NCBI GenBank assembly: GCA_949152475.1 | Contig: OX424559.1 | Location: 38,175,119 to 38,239,118 of the forward strand | Direction: 5' to 3' | Origin: Terebella lapidaria | Lineage: Eukaryota; Annelida; Polychaeta; Terebellida; Terebellidae | DNA length: 64,000 bases | Shown: positions 45,292 to 53,980 of the stretch, one piece after another | Layout: the number at the start of each line of letters is the position of its first letter | Numbering within the stretch: the stretch's first letter is position 1 | Program-made: the position numbers and the translations under genes | The notes under the pieces: model-generated | Seen by the model: the letters and a program-made list of their open reading frames with translations, nothing else | Told to the model about the DNA's origin: nothing | The model's database searches: none

Positions 45292-46125
45292 GGCCCAAGA
45301 ATCACACACTGCGCCTTCCTATATTTTCAATAAGGATTAAAAAGGCGACAGACGGATTAACCTTTTCACTACTCATGGTTACGCTGCGTAACCATACCAC
45401 ACCCCTCCTGCTGTAATGATGGTTACGCTGCGTAACCATAACTTTGGCAACCAACAGATGTATAGGTAACTGACCACTGATTGTATTTAATGTTATATAT
45501 ACCCGAGAATGTACCTACACGCTAAACTAGCACATACATATTGCCACCGATTGAAATTTAGAAGCTGAACTGACTGTTTAGTTAATTGAATTATGAACCT
45601 GTCATTAACCTTGTGACGTCACAAGTACTGAATACAATGGGACGGACTCCAGACAATTTTCACTAAAACTTTAATATCTCCATAACTGATCAAGATATTG
45701 ACATGCTGTAAACGCTATCAAAACCCACGATATTCACTTCATCACACATATAGAAGACTACAAGTACTCAAGTAAAACGTATTGGATTATATTTCATTAC
45801 AAATTCTAATATGGCTGTATGATAAAGAAAATGGAAATAACCATCTGTTTGGTCCCGATATTTTTTTCTTGTCTCCACAGTAACCGATGAAACTGGGTTG
45901 AAAAGTATACTGATTAGAAAGAGCACACTATAATATGACTTTATTTTGACACATAATTATTATAAAACATCTTAATAAAAAAATAATCAAACATATAGAA
46001 ATCCTATCAATTCATACATGAATCGGCTCAGTATGGAGGTTGAGGGGTGGTCAGTAGCGAAAAGGTTAAATGGCATTCATTCAGTGGACGAGCAGGATTA
46101 AGGCGCAGTGTATGATACTTGGGCC
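45292..46125. mobile_element. hAT-like MITE, copy 4, split by a TTAA element
   Basis: Outer ends GGCCCAAG and CTTGGGCC, with flanking 8-mers GCTCGAGC and GCTCCAGC (7 of 8). The orientation is that of copy 1. At its internal 'gacggattaaatggcattcat' it is interrupted by the 705-bp element at 45361-46065; copy 1 shows the uninterrupted site. Confidence 0.8.
45361..46065. mobile_element. piggyBac-like non-autonomous element (TTAA target)
   Basis: 705 bp with inverted ends CCTTTTCACTACT and AGTAGCGAAAAGG, bordered by TTAA at 45357-45360 and 46066-46069. TTAA duplication with CC-starting ends fits piggyBac; Kolobok also uses TTAA. Two near-palindromic copies of ATGGTTACGCTGCGTAACCA lie near the left end (45376 and 45418). 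There is no transposase frame. The empty site is visible in MITE copy 1 at about 36557. Confidence 0.85.
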
Positions 46126-47040
46126 GCTCCAGCCATGCCTTGCTTATTAATTATTAATAGGTGAGCGTCCTGTGGATTTAATTGGGGATCATGTACCGGC
46201 ACCACTCACATGCTGTTCATCTTGGTTATGAACGAGAGACTTGTTTGCATATGCCACCATTTTCTGGACTAATTTAAACAAAAGATAAGATGATGAAATG
46301 CTGTCAAGGTATTAATTACAGCTGCTTCTGTACTAGAAAAAAATATATATTTCCCTCACGTCGAAGAGTCCAATGTGTAATAATTGATTGAGTGATGCCT
46401 CGTACATTGGATAATCCTTTTGGAGTGCAGGTACATGACATAGGTAATCCTCAGGACGCTCATGTGTTTTTTACTTATGTTTTCACCATGTCAACAGGCA
46501 CTGGAATAATAAGCTCTGGAAAGATGGAGGTATTGAAAACATTGTTATTCTATCCGTAAGCGTACTTTGGTCACTCTGATAAATAATTCAAAATCAGTTC
46601 ATAGTTAGAGTAGCTGTCATGGGTGTGTGTAGAGAAGCCCAAGGCCTAACTATCAATTATGTTGCCATTTGAGTCATTTTGAATTATACCAATACCTGGT
46701 ACTCTCCAACAATATTACTAGGCTGCGGCTTGATGCATATCATTGGCAAGCACACAAGGCTTGCTCTGTGAGCAATGTGTTCACTCAGAAGCGTCATTCA
46801 GACTTCCTCACTATAAAAATGGTGTCATTGGCTGGATCAATCATCATGCAATACAAGAGTAGTGGCGCCACTTACACAATATGCCACACATATATGCCTG
46901 GCAGAGTGGTACCACCTGTATGAATTGACACAAAACAATTTTTAGTAATGATAATTCATAATGTCCACAGGCAATACACACTGAGATGGATATATAACAT
47001 ACACACATATACAGATGCAAAGTGTCACATCATTACAATG

Positions 47041-47700
47041 ATCAAGTTATTAACATTGATAGTTCTTCTGCCCACAAGCAATTTTTTAGGTTTGAGTACC
47101 AAAAAAGTGGGCAAGTTCCAACTATGTTTTTTCTATCAGTCCAATATATTGCCAATTTGATAAAAAAAATGATGGACGTCTGTTTTGCCCAGCTAAACCC
47201 GTGTGGTGGCCATTTTCCAAGATCGCCGCCATCAAATTTGTGATCGCTTGAAAAAACAAAAATACTCGTATTTTTCCTCCTAATTATGATATGGTTGTGA
47301 TCTTGGCGTCTAAATGTATGTTTGAGAAGTCAAGGGAGTCCATAAAAATACTTTTAACGCTATAAACTCATTTAATAACAATGAAATCCAAGATGGCGAC
47401 CATCAAAATCACAAATTTCTCGGCGTATTCGGAAAATACTTAATATTTCTGTTCGTAATTAGTCATGCTACTATCTTCAAGTATTATATATATTGTCTTG
47501 AGTTTATTTAGAATAATAAACATTTGCATCAACACGATGTATGGCGCTCCATACTTGTGAGAGGGACAAACTTTTTGAATTAAAGTTGTCTAAGGAAATC
47601 TTGTTTTCTAAAGTGAGTGACTTCAATGCTATTGAACTTTATGTGACAACAGTAAGTGTGTGACAAGTCAAAACCCCTAAACACACTATTTATATGGTGC
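47041..47700. other. Non-coding DNA before LINE 2
   Basis: Contains 'ccaagatggcgacc'/'aagatcgccgccat'-type sequence in both orientations (47205-47240 and 47385-47410), suggesting a dispersed repeat. No gene recognised. Confidence 0.4.
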
Positions 47701-47913
47701 AAACGTAGCAAAAACTGATCAAACTAACTATGTGCCCCATTTATCGCTCACCATCACCAAGGTAAACAAATCGTTTCCCTGGTCATAACGTTGGTTCTGA
47801 CATCGTTTAGGACCAAGGAGCTACGCTCGGTGGACTCAAAATCATAACGTCACCGTGTATGTATTCATTTCCATTCAGCATAACGCTCTCACATCATCCT
47901 CATAACGTTCAGT

Positions 47914-49425
47914 ATGGACAAGCAATTGGAGAATACTGCCTTGTGGGTGTGCATTAAAGCCCAAGGCATGCCTTTCCTGCTAGAAATTGAAATGGCCTCT
48001 AAAATTGTCAACCGAGTCAACGCCGGTGATTCCCAGATTGAACTGTCCGATATTCTCTCAGCACAGAAACTGACAACCCACATTCCAATATGGATTATTT
48101 ACTGTGGCTCCGACAGCGTCAAGCAGAAAATCTTGGCCATCCGATACCTAACGGTTGAGGGCAGACGTTTCTATCTCAACGACTTCCTGAAAGAAAAAGT
48201 CCGTGGAGTGGCTTCAGAAAAAGTGCGTAGGGTCTCGATTCACGGATTCCCCTTCAGTGTTTCTGACACGGAAATCGAGCAGTGGGTGAACACCTGGGCA
48301 GTGAGGTCAAGTAATGTAATGAAGGCCAAGGCGAAAGCTTCTGCTTCTCCAGGTTGCAAGCATGACTCTTTGCTGAACGGCAACAGGTTTTGCTATGTTT
48401 GTGATGTAAATGACCCTGTGCCCCGCTACAGCAGCTACTCTATTCCGTCTCCAAATGATAGCTCCATCATTCTAGACATCCAGATCACAGTCTATTACGA
48501 GGGTCAATTGGTGAACTGTAAGAGGTGTCTGGCAACTGATCATGAGATCAGTGACTGCAACAGGCGAGGAGTTCGCAATGACAACCTTGTGGTTTTCCGT
48601 GGGCATCAGAATCCTCTATCCAACTTTTACCCCTGCGCTCTCACGGCGGACGCTATCACATATCCGTCGGCGGAACATATGTATCAACATCGCAAGGCTC
48701 TACACTGTGTCGACTCAGGAGTTGCCCAACAGATACTGGACACGGAATCAGCGCTGGACGCCATGAGACTTGGTAAGTCTGTCTCATCAGATGACTGGTC
48801 CGACGTCCGTCTCTCGGTGATGACGGAAGTGCTGAACTTCAAGTACCTCCAGTGTGCAGCTTTCCGGGATGCGTTGTCCAGCAGCGGAGATAAGGAGCTC
48901 GTAGAGGCAACTTCTCACCCTTTCTGGGCGTCAGGACTCCCCCCGGGGGCTACAGTGGCGCGTCGTTCTGAGGACTGGCCCGGTGAGAACCAGCTAGGCC
49001 GCTTGCTTATGAACATCCGTACCGACAAATCAGCCAGCGGGCCTGCCGACCAGGCTTCTGCTCCCCTAGCATCCCAGGCGCAGATCCTCCCTAGCAACCA
49101 CGAATGTGGCGCCCGCTTGGCTGACGCGTTGATATCCAAGGTCCTGGCCGAGGATCCACAGTCCTGCACGTCCCCTGAGCTGCTTCACAAGGCTGATGCA
49201 TTCATCGAGGGTGCTAAGGAGGATAAGCGACGGGAAAACGTGAACAAGTCGTGCAAACCAACGGCTTCAAAATCTTCGTCAGCTAAAGCAGGCAAGCGCA
49301 AACCGTCCAGTCCGGTGAATGTGGATGAGACTCCCGAGAGTAGGAAGCCGGAAAAAACCCTCAGATCTTTCTTCCATCTGAAGGAGCGTTTCTCTGGCCG
49401 TGCACCCTCCGAGTCTCCCACATGA
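47914..49425 (+). CDS. LINE 2 ORF1: RRM-like and zinc-knuckle protein fused to a NADAR domain
   Basis: 503 residues from an ATG. Residues ~105-195 are RRM-like (VRRVSIHGFPFSVSDTEIEQ, SSIILDIQITVYYEG). Residues 202-215 are a C-x2-C-x4-H-x4-C knuckle (CKRCLATDHEISDC). Together these are a normal LINE ORF1 nucleic-acid-binding set. Residues ~227-370 are a NADAR (YbiA/DUF1768) domain: VFRGHQNPLSNFYPC, YPSAEHMYQHRKAL, DDWSDVRLSVMTEVLNFKY, SSSGDKELVEATSHPFW, and WPGENQLGRLLMNIR. Known NADAR enzymes cleave N-glycosidic bonds, including ADP-ribosyl-guanine in DNA and riboflavin intermediates. The C-terminal ~130 residues are Ala/Ser/Lys-rich and basic, ending in a KTLRSFFHLKERF segment. The frame is uninterrupted. 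ORF2 follows in the same frame after a single TGA. Confidence 0.9.
   Translation: MDKQLENTALWVCIKAQGMPFLLEIEMASKIVNRVNAGDSQIELSDILSAQKLTTHIPIWIIYCGSDSVKQKILAIRYLTVEGRRFYLNDFLKEKVRGVASEKVRRVSIHGFPFSVSDTEIEQWVNTWAVRSSNVMKAKAKASASPGCKHDSLLNGNRFCYVCDVNDPVPRYSSYSIPSPNDSSIILDIQITVYYEGQLVNCKRCLATDHEISDCNRRGVRNDNLVVFRGHQNPLSNFYPCALTADAITYPSAEHMYQHRKALHCVDSGVAQQILDTESALDAMRLGKSVSSDDWSDVRLSVMTEVLNFKYLQCAAFRDALSSSGDKELVEATSHPFWASGLPPGATVARRSEDWPGENQLGRLLMNIRTDKSASGPADQASAPLASQAQILPSNHECGARLADALISKVLAEDPQSCTSPELLHKADAFIEGAKEDKRRENVNKSCKPTASKSSSAKAGKRKPSSPVNVDETPESRKPEKTLRSFFHLKERFSGRAPSESPT
48583..49023 (+). other. NADAR domain within LINE 2 ORF1
   Basis: Codons 224-370. It retains the LSNFYP box, the Glu of the AEHMYQ..KA helix, the W..R...M helix, the LVE segment, an FW..GL turn and the G.NQLGRLLM.IR end that define the family. 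Sequence conservation is high enough to expect a folded domain and possibly an active one. Confidence 0.88.
49423..49425 (+). promoter_or_regulatory. In-frame UGA joining ORF1 and ORF2 (candidate read-through)
   Basis: The ORF1 TGA is followed in the same frame by 33 open codons (49426-49524) to the first ORF2 ATG at 49525, with no other stop. Read-through would make an ORF1-ORF2 polyprotein that the 2A motif could separate. The context TGA-TTA is not the strong TGA-CTA type. A 12-codon out-of-frame ORF (ATG 49472, stop 49505-49507) ends 17 nt before ATG 49525, which would also allow reinitiation. Confidence 0.5.
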
Positions 49426-49524
49426 TTAGGACCCACTCCTAGTGCATTACTCCTGACGAACCGGTCTGTCCATGGATATTTCTTTTGTTTTACGCTATTT
49501 GTATTGACGTCTGGTTATGGTTGG

Positions 49525-52500
49525 ATGATTCCGCCAAGTTTTATGTTGTATGAAGTAAGCAGTAATCTAATTCCTGAAAATACGCATCACTTATTATGTA
49601 TTGAAATCCTCGTTGATATTATTTGTATGAGACACTTATTGTTTTGCTCAAGTGCTGTTACAGGTTTTGAGTTTTGGTACATAATTTTATTGCGTGCTGG
49701 GGACATAGAGTCTAACCCTGGCCCTATTGGTGGTAGTGTCGGTTATAGTGATATTTCTATGTGTCACATCAATGTTCAGAGTTTACGCAATAACAAAGAA
49801 AAATTTGAGCATGTAAAGCTGCAACTGAGCGGTAATTTCGAAATAATCACTGTCTCTGAAACCTGGCTCGACTCTACATTTCCGAGCCATGATTTCGATT
49901 TGCCGAACTATTATCCAATATTTCGTCGTGATCGAAATTGCAATTCGATCGGTGGCGGGGTTGCGGCCTGGGTTTCATCCCGCCTCGCTGTAAAGCGGCG
50001 GCGTGACCTGGAGTTTGATAGTATCGAAGCTATGTGGCTGGAGGTACGGTGTCATAATAATAAATTTTTAGTATGCACCGTCTATAGGCCACCGAGCGGA
50101 ACCGTCGATTTTTGGGATAAAATCCAATCCTCGATGGATACTGCTCGCGAAATGGGCAACATAAATATCGTGATACTTGGTGATTTCAATGCCGATGACA
50201 ACACCAATCACGGCAGACACTTCAATTTCTTCGTGGAGGTCAATAATCTTACGTCACATATAAATGAGCCCACACGTATAACAGCATCGTCTCAAACAAA
50301 GTTAGATAGGATAGTTACCAACTGTCCCCACTTTGTTAAAAACAGTGGAGTTCTGGACCCGCTTCTCTTCAATGATCATTGCACGGTATCGATATCGTTG
50401 TTGTTTAGATACAGAAGTGCTCGTCCTTATAAACGGACAATGTGGTACTATGACAAGGCTGATATTAATGGCTTGAAAGAATATTTGCAACGAATCGATT
50501 GGGATTCGGAGTGTAATAACTTTGTTGATGTTGACATTGCCACTGATAAATGGACATCTATTATTCTCACCGCTGCCAAGCAATTCATTCCTAATAAACA
50601 TGTAACTGTTCGTCCGAATGATAAGCCTTGGTATAGAGGTGAACATAGGCGCCTGAAACGTGAACGCGAACAAGCGCATCGGGCTGCAAAAAAGGGCAAT
50701 ACCCCGGAAAAGTGGGCTGCTTTTCGGCAAGCCAGAAATATATATATCCAGGCATGCAGAAATGCAAAACAGATCTTTGATAATGATCGACTGCTTGATA
50801 TTTCTACTTGTTCTTTCCAGCGTAAGGAATGCTGGAATATATACAAATCTTTCTTTAAAATGAACCAACACTCATCGCAAATCCCAACATTAGTCATTGG
50901 TGACAACATATTGGTAAATGAGGTTGAAAAATGCAACTACTTCAACGATTTGTTCCTAGCGAATTCCAAGCTAGATGATACTGGAGCCACGCTCCCAATT
51001 TTGCCAGCAAATGACGCATTTTGTGACATACATCTAAGCGCACAAGATGTCTCAGATCAGCTGGGTAATCTAAATCCATCAAAGGCTTACGGTCCGGATG
51101 GGGTCGGTCCACGTTTACTAAAAATAATGAAAACCGTCATAACGGACCCACTGCTTAAACTATTTACTGCTAGTCTCCAGCAGGGCGGGTTTCCCAAGTC
51201 TTGGAAAAGAGCTAATGTAATCCCCATATACAAGAAAGGGGACGCCAGTAACCCCACCAATTATCGGCCCGTCTCCCTTTTAAACACGTCCAGTAAAATT
51301 TTTGAGAAGATAATTTTCAAATATCTCTTCAACTACTTCCGAGATAACTTCATATTGACTGTCTGGCAGTCGGGTTTTTTACCGGGCTGTTCTACAACTA
51401 GCCAGTTAATTGAACTTTATCATAAGTTCTGTTCGGCTGTTGATGACGGCAAAGAAGTACGGGTTGTTTTCTTGGACATAAGTAAAGCTTTTGAGCGGGT
51501 CTGGCACGCTGGGCTTCTGTTCAAGCTTCATAAAACAGGCATAGGTGGCAACCTATTGAAATGGTTGGCTAGCTACCTGAATGAAAGAAGTCAACGCGTC
51601 TGTATACATGGCCAGTTCTCGGAATGGGGTAATATTCAGTCGGGAGTTCCTCAGGGATCTGTTCTAGGACCTCTGTTATTTTTAATCTTCATTAATGACA
51701 TTATCGAAGTGGTCAAATTCACCAGTATTCGTCTTTATGCAGACGACACATGCTTGTTTTTGACAGTTGACAACCGACAGATCGCAGCTGATTGCATCAA
51801 TCAAGATCTGCATGCGATTCAAAGTTGGGCTGATCAATGGCTTGTAACATTCAGTCCGAGCAAAACAGAAGCAATGACTATTTCCAACAAACGTGATCTG
51901 CATTTGCAGCCTCCATTGCTGATCGGTAATGTTACAGTGAACGAGGTTGCCACCCATAAACATCTGGGTTTAATCTTCAGTTCTAATCTGTGGTGGCTCC
52001 CGCACATCGACAGTATCTATACAAAAGCCATGAAACGCCTTGACATAATTAATGCTTTCAAGTTCAAACTTGACAGATCAGCACTTGAAAGATTTTATTT
52101 ATCTTTTGTCAGACCTATCTTGGAATATGCTGATGTGGTCTGGGCCGGAGCTCACGATTGCGACCTACTGAAACTAGATAAGGTGCAAACTCGTGCATTA
52201 AGAATAGTCACGGGGGCTACCGAGCGATCCAATGTAAATAATCTTTACTTGGATACCGGGTGGGCTACACTGGCTGACAGAAGAGAGATGCATAAACTTT
52301 GTCACTTATACCAAATAGAAAATTATATGGCGCCTTCGTATCTAATTGATATCATGCCGCCCTCGGTTGAGGAACGCACGAATTATCAACTAAGAACGCG
52401 TCATAATGTATCTCAGTTCCTAACTCGAGTGGAATCGCTAAGAAGGTCCTTCTTTCCTTCCACTACTGTGGCATGGAACTCACTGCCCATTGAAGTCAGG

Positions 52501-52917
52501 AGCTTACCGACTTTGGGAACATTCAAGAATTGTTTAAAGGCTAGAATTTGTAAAACCAAAAGACCATGGTTTATGATTGGCGACCGATTCGCGAATATTC
52601 ATCATGCTAAAATGCGCATCGGTTGCAGCTTTTTGAATGCTCATTTGTGTCACAATCTGCATGTCATTGAAAAGCCAAATTGTAATTGTGGGTGGCCTTA
52701 TGAGAATCCTAAACATTATCTGTTAGAGTGTGCCCAATACCGAGTCATTAGATCTAGTTTGTTCCATAAGTTAAATGATTTCATTCCGTTAAATGTTGAA
52801 TTATTACTCTTCGGAGATGAAAATTTATCAATATCTGATAATATTATAATATCACTAGCAGTACAGGATTACATCAAAGATTCCCGTCGCTTTGTTCACT
52901 CAGACGAGAAATGGTAA
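49525..52917 (+). CDS. LINE 2 ORF2: 2A leader, APE endonuclease, reverse transcriptase
   Basis: Start placed at the first in-frame ATG (49525), though the frame is open back to the ORF1 stop. A hydrophobic leader ends in the canonical 2A motif LLRAGDIESNPGP. The APE endonuclease follows: SMCHINVQSLRNN, VSETWLDS, FRRDRNCNSIGGGVA, ILGDFNADD, and NDHCTV in place of SDH. RT boxes are SKAYGPDGVGPRLL, DISKAFERVWHAG, SGVPQGSVLGPLLFL and LYADDTCLF (about 51736). The C-terminal knuckle is CNCGWPYENPKHYLLEC, with an LSISDNIIISLAVQDY end that aligns with the LINE at 13251-16138. About 1130 residues, all boxes intact. It nicks DNA and primes cDNA synthesis at the target. Confidence 0.92.
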   Translation: MIPPSFMLYEVSSNLIPENTHHLLCIEILVDIICMRHLLFCSSAVTGFEFWYIILLRAGDIESNPGPIGGSVGYSDISMCHINVQSLRNNKEKFEHVKLQLSGNFEIITVSETWLDSTFPSHDFDLPNYYPIFRRDRNCNSIGGGVAAWVSSRLAVKRRRDLEFDSIEAMWLEVRCHNNKFLVCTVYRPPSGTVDFWDKIQSSMDTAREMGNINIVILGDFNADDNTNHGRHFNFFVEVNNLTSHINEPTRITASSQTKLDRIVTNCPHFVKNSGVLDPLLFNDHCTVSISLLFRYRSARPYKRTMWYYDKADINGLKEYLQRIDWDSECNNFVDVDIATDKWTSIILTAAKQFIPNKHVTVRPNDKPWYRGEHRRLKREREQAHRAAKKGNTPEKWAAFRQARNIYIQACRNAKQIFDNDRLLDISTCSFQRKECWNIYKSFFKMNQHSSQIPTLVIGDNILVNEVEKCNYFNDLFLANSKLDDTGATLPILPANDAFCDIHLSAQDVSDQLGNLNPSKAYGPDGVGPRLLKIMKTVITDPLLKLFTASLQQGGFPKSWKRANVIPIYKKGDASNPTNYRPVSLLNTSSKIFEKIIFKYLFNYFRDNFILTVWQSGFLPGCSTTSQLIELYHKFCSAVDDGKEVRVVFLDISKAFERVWHAGLLFKLHKTGIGGNLLKWLASYLNERSQRVCIHGQFSEWGNIQSGVPQGSVLGPLLFLIFINDIIEVVKFTSIRLYADDTCLFLTVDNRQIAADCINQDLHAIQSWADQWLVTFSPSKTEAMTISNKRDLHLQPPLLIGNVTVNEVATHKHLGLIFSSNLWWLPHIDSIYTKAMKRLDIINAFKFKLDRSALERFYLSFVRPILEYADVVWAGAHDCDLLKLDKVQTRALRIVTGATERSNVNNLYLDTGWATLADRREMHKLCHLYQIENYMAPSYLIDIMPPSVEERTNYQLRTRHNVSQFLTRVESLRRSFFPSTTVAWNSLPIEVRSLPTLGTFKNCLKARICKTKRPWFMIGDRFANIHHAKMRIGCSFLNAHLCHNLHVIEKPNCNCGWPYENPKHYLLECAQYRVIRSSLFHKLNDFIPLNVELLLFGDENLSISDNIIISLAVQDYIKDSRRFVHSDEKW
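49690..49725 (+). other. 2A peptide in LINE 2 ORF2
   Basis: Encodes LLRAGDIESNPGP, a full match to D(V/I)ExNPGP; the final Pro codon is 49723-49725. It separates a ~65-residue leader from the endonuclease-RT protein. Such motifs are documented in CR1-like LINEs of several marine invertebrates. Confidence 0.88.
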
Positions 52918-53272
52918 CACTAACTTACTAGATGTGTATCAATGATTGTCCTTCTTTTTGTCCTGTGTATCTTGCGTATGGTCTATCTATTTCCGTGTAT
53001 ATATCCGTGGTGTAAATACAGAACATGGTTCTGGAATCTTATCGGTTGCCATTTGCTATTTGTGTGTAAATACGTTGTTTTGTTACTTTTGTTTCGGTGG
53101 CCGTCGGTGGAGGGCTGTATCAGCAGTGTTTTTTTGTTGTTGTTCATTTGTATATAATAGTTTGTTTATTTTACATATACTTTGCACACTTTTGTCCCTC
53201 TCACTGGAAAGACCTTTGTATAGGCATGTCCTGTTGGTTAATCCTAATAAATATCGTTTATAAAAAAATAAA

Positions 53273-53980
53273 AAAAAATCACTATCACATGAAACACTTT
53301 TGTCCGGCTGAAGGTCGACTTCTTCATCAATCATATTTTAGCATGTCAGTAACTTGCAGGTTTCTGTGCATTTGAGCCCATTCACAATACAGTACAAAGT
53401 ACATTCCGTTGGCCGGCAAGTACACCTCGTTGGCCAGCAAGATGGAGCGCCGTGCGTTGCGTCAGCGCATCACGCCAACTTTCAAATTTTACGTACAAGT
53501 CTAGCACATGACAGACATATTAGTTTGGCTAGATTCCATGCATGGAGTTTATATTACCAGTAAAACGGCTGTCTGCACCAGCAAAGACGCACGTTACTTC
53601 GTCTTTGCCCAGTGCACAAGAGTGCACCGAGAACTTTGACAACATCATTCGATTAACAGGGTGGAGAGATTCTCCATGTGACCAGATCTAAAAAAACCTT
53701 TTGCCATATTGTTTTTTCTTCGGAAAGTTTTTTTCGGAAAGAACCAGCCAGCCAGGAGAAAAAAATCAAACACAGAAAAAAACACAGACGTTTATTATCA
53801 CGATATTATATTAATCCACAAAGTAAGGTAAAGTTCGACGACCGCGTGATAAAGAGGTATACCCCATTACTGGAGTGTTAACGAATTGTCTCATTAACCT
53901 GCCTGTACGTTCATATTGCAACTGTGGTGTCACTGCTTGTTGTGTTTTGGTTCATAAAGCAATCGGTATTCTCTAAATGA
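53273..53980. other. No gene recognised
   Basis: Some GC-richer sequence near 53400-53470 with 'gttggccggcaag' and 'gttggccagcaag' in tandem; otherwise nothing assignable. Confidence 0.4.

Larger units (their letters stand above)
34973..47040. repeat. Array of ~1.3-kb tandem units with nested insertions
   Basis: Shared landmarks recur in the same order: 'ttacagctgcttgtg', 'accatgtcaacatgcactgg', 'ttgctaggctgcggcttgat', 'cctggcagagtgctgccgcc', 'aaaacattacaatggcatat', 'atattatcgtgtatattgtg' and 'gcgcgaggagttttgtgatt'. Copies or parts lie at 34973-35250, 36320-36891, 37536-38514, 39334-39375, 40790-42296, 42297-43349, 43350-44690, 44690-44830, 45200-45291 and 46126-47040. Spacing between matching landmarks is about 1.34 kb where uninterrupted. 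The inner copies are closest to each other and the outer ones more diverged. No coding capacity; frames in the units are not conserved as protein. Confidence 0.8.
47760..53272 (+). mobile_element. LINE 2: CR1/jockey-like LINE with NADAR-bearing ORF1
   Basis: Structure: 5' leader (start uncertain), ORF1 47914-49425, ORF2 to 52917, 3' UTR with AATAAA at 53246 and an A-rich end at about 53272. Both frames are intact. The leader has four CATAACG motifs between about 47790 and 47908. I could not find a convincing target duplication, so the 5' border is an estimate. The protein architecture is parallel to LINE 1, with the same ORF2 clade. Confidence 0.82.

Noticed and set aside
50302-50936. Long antisense frames opposite LINE 2 ORF2
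   Set aside because: Shadow frames of a strongly supported ORF2; no recognisable domain.
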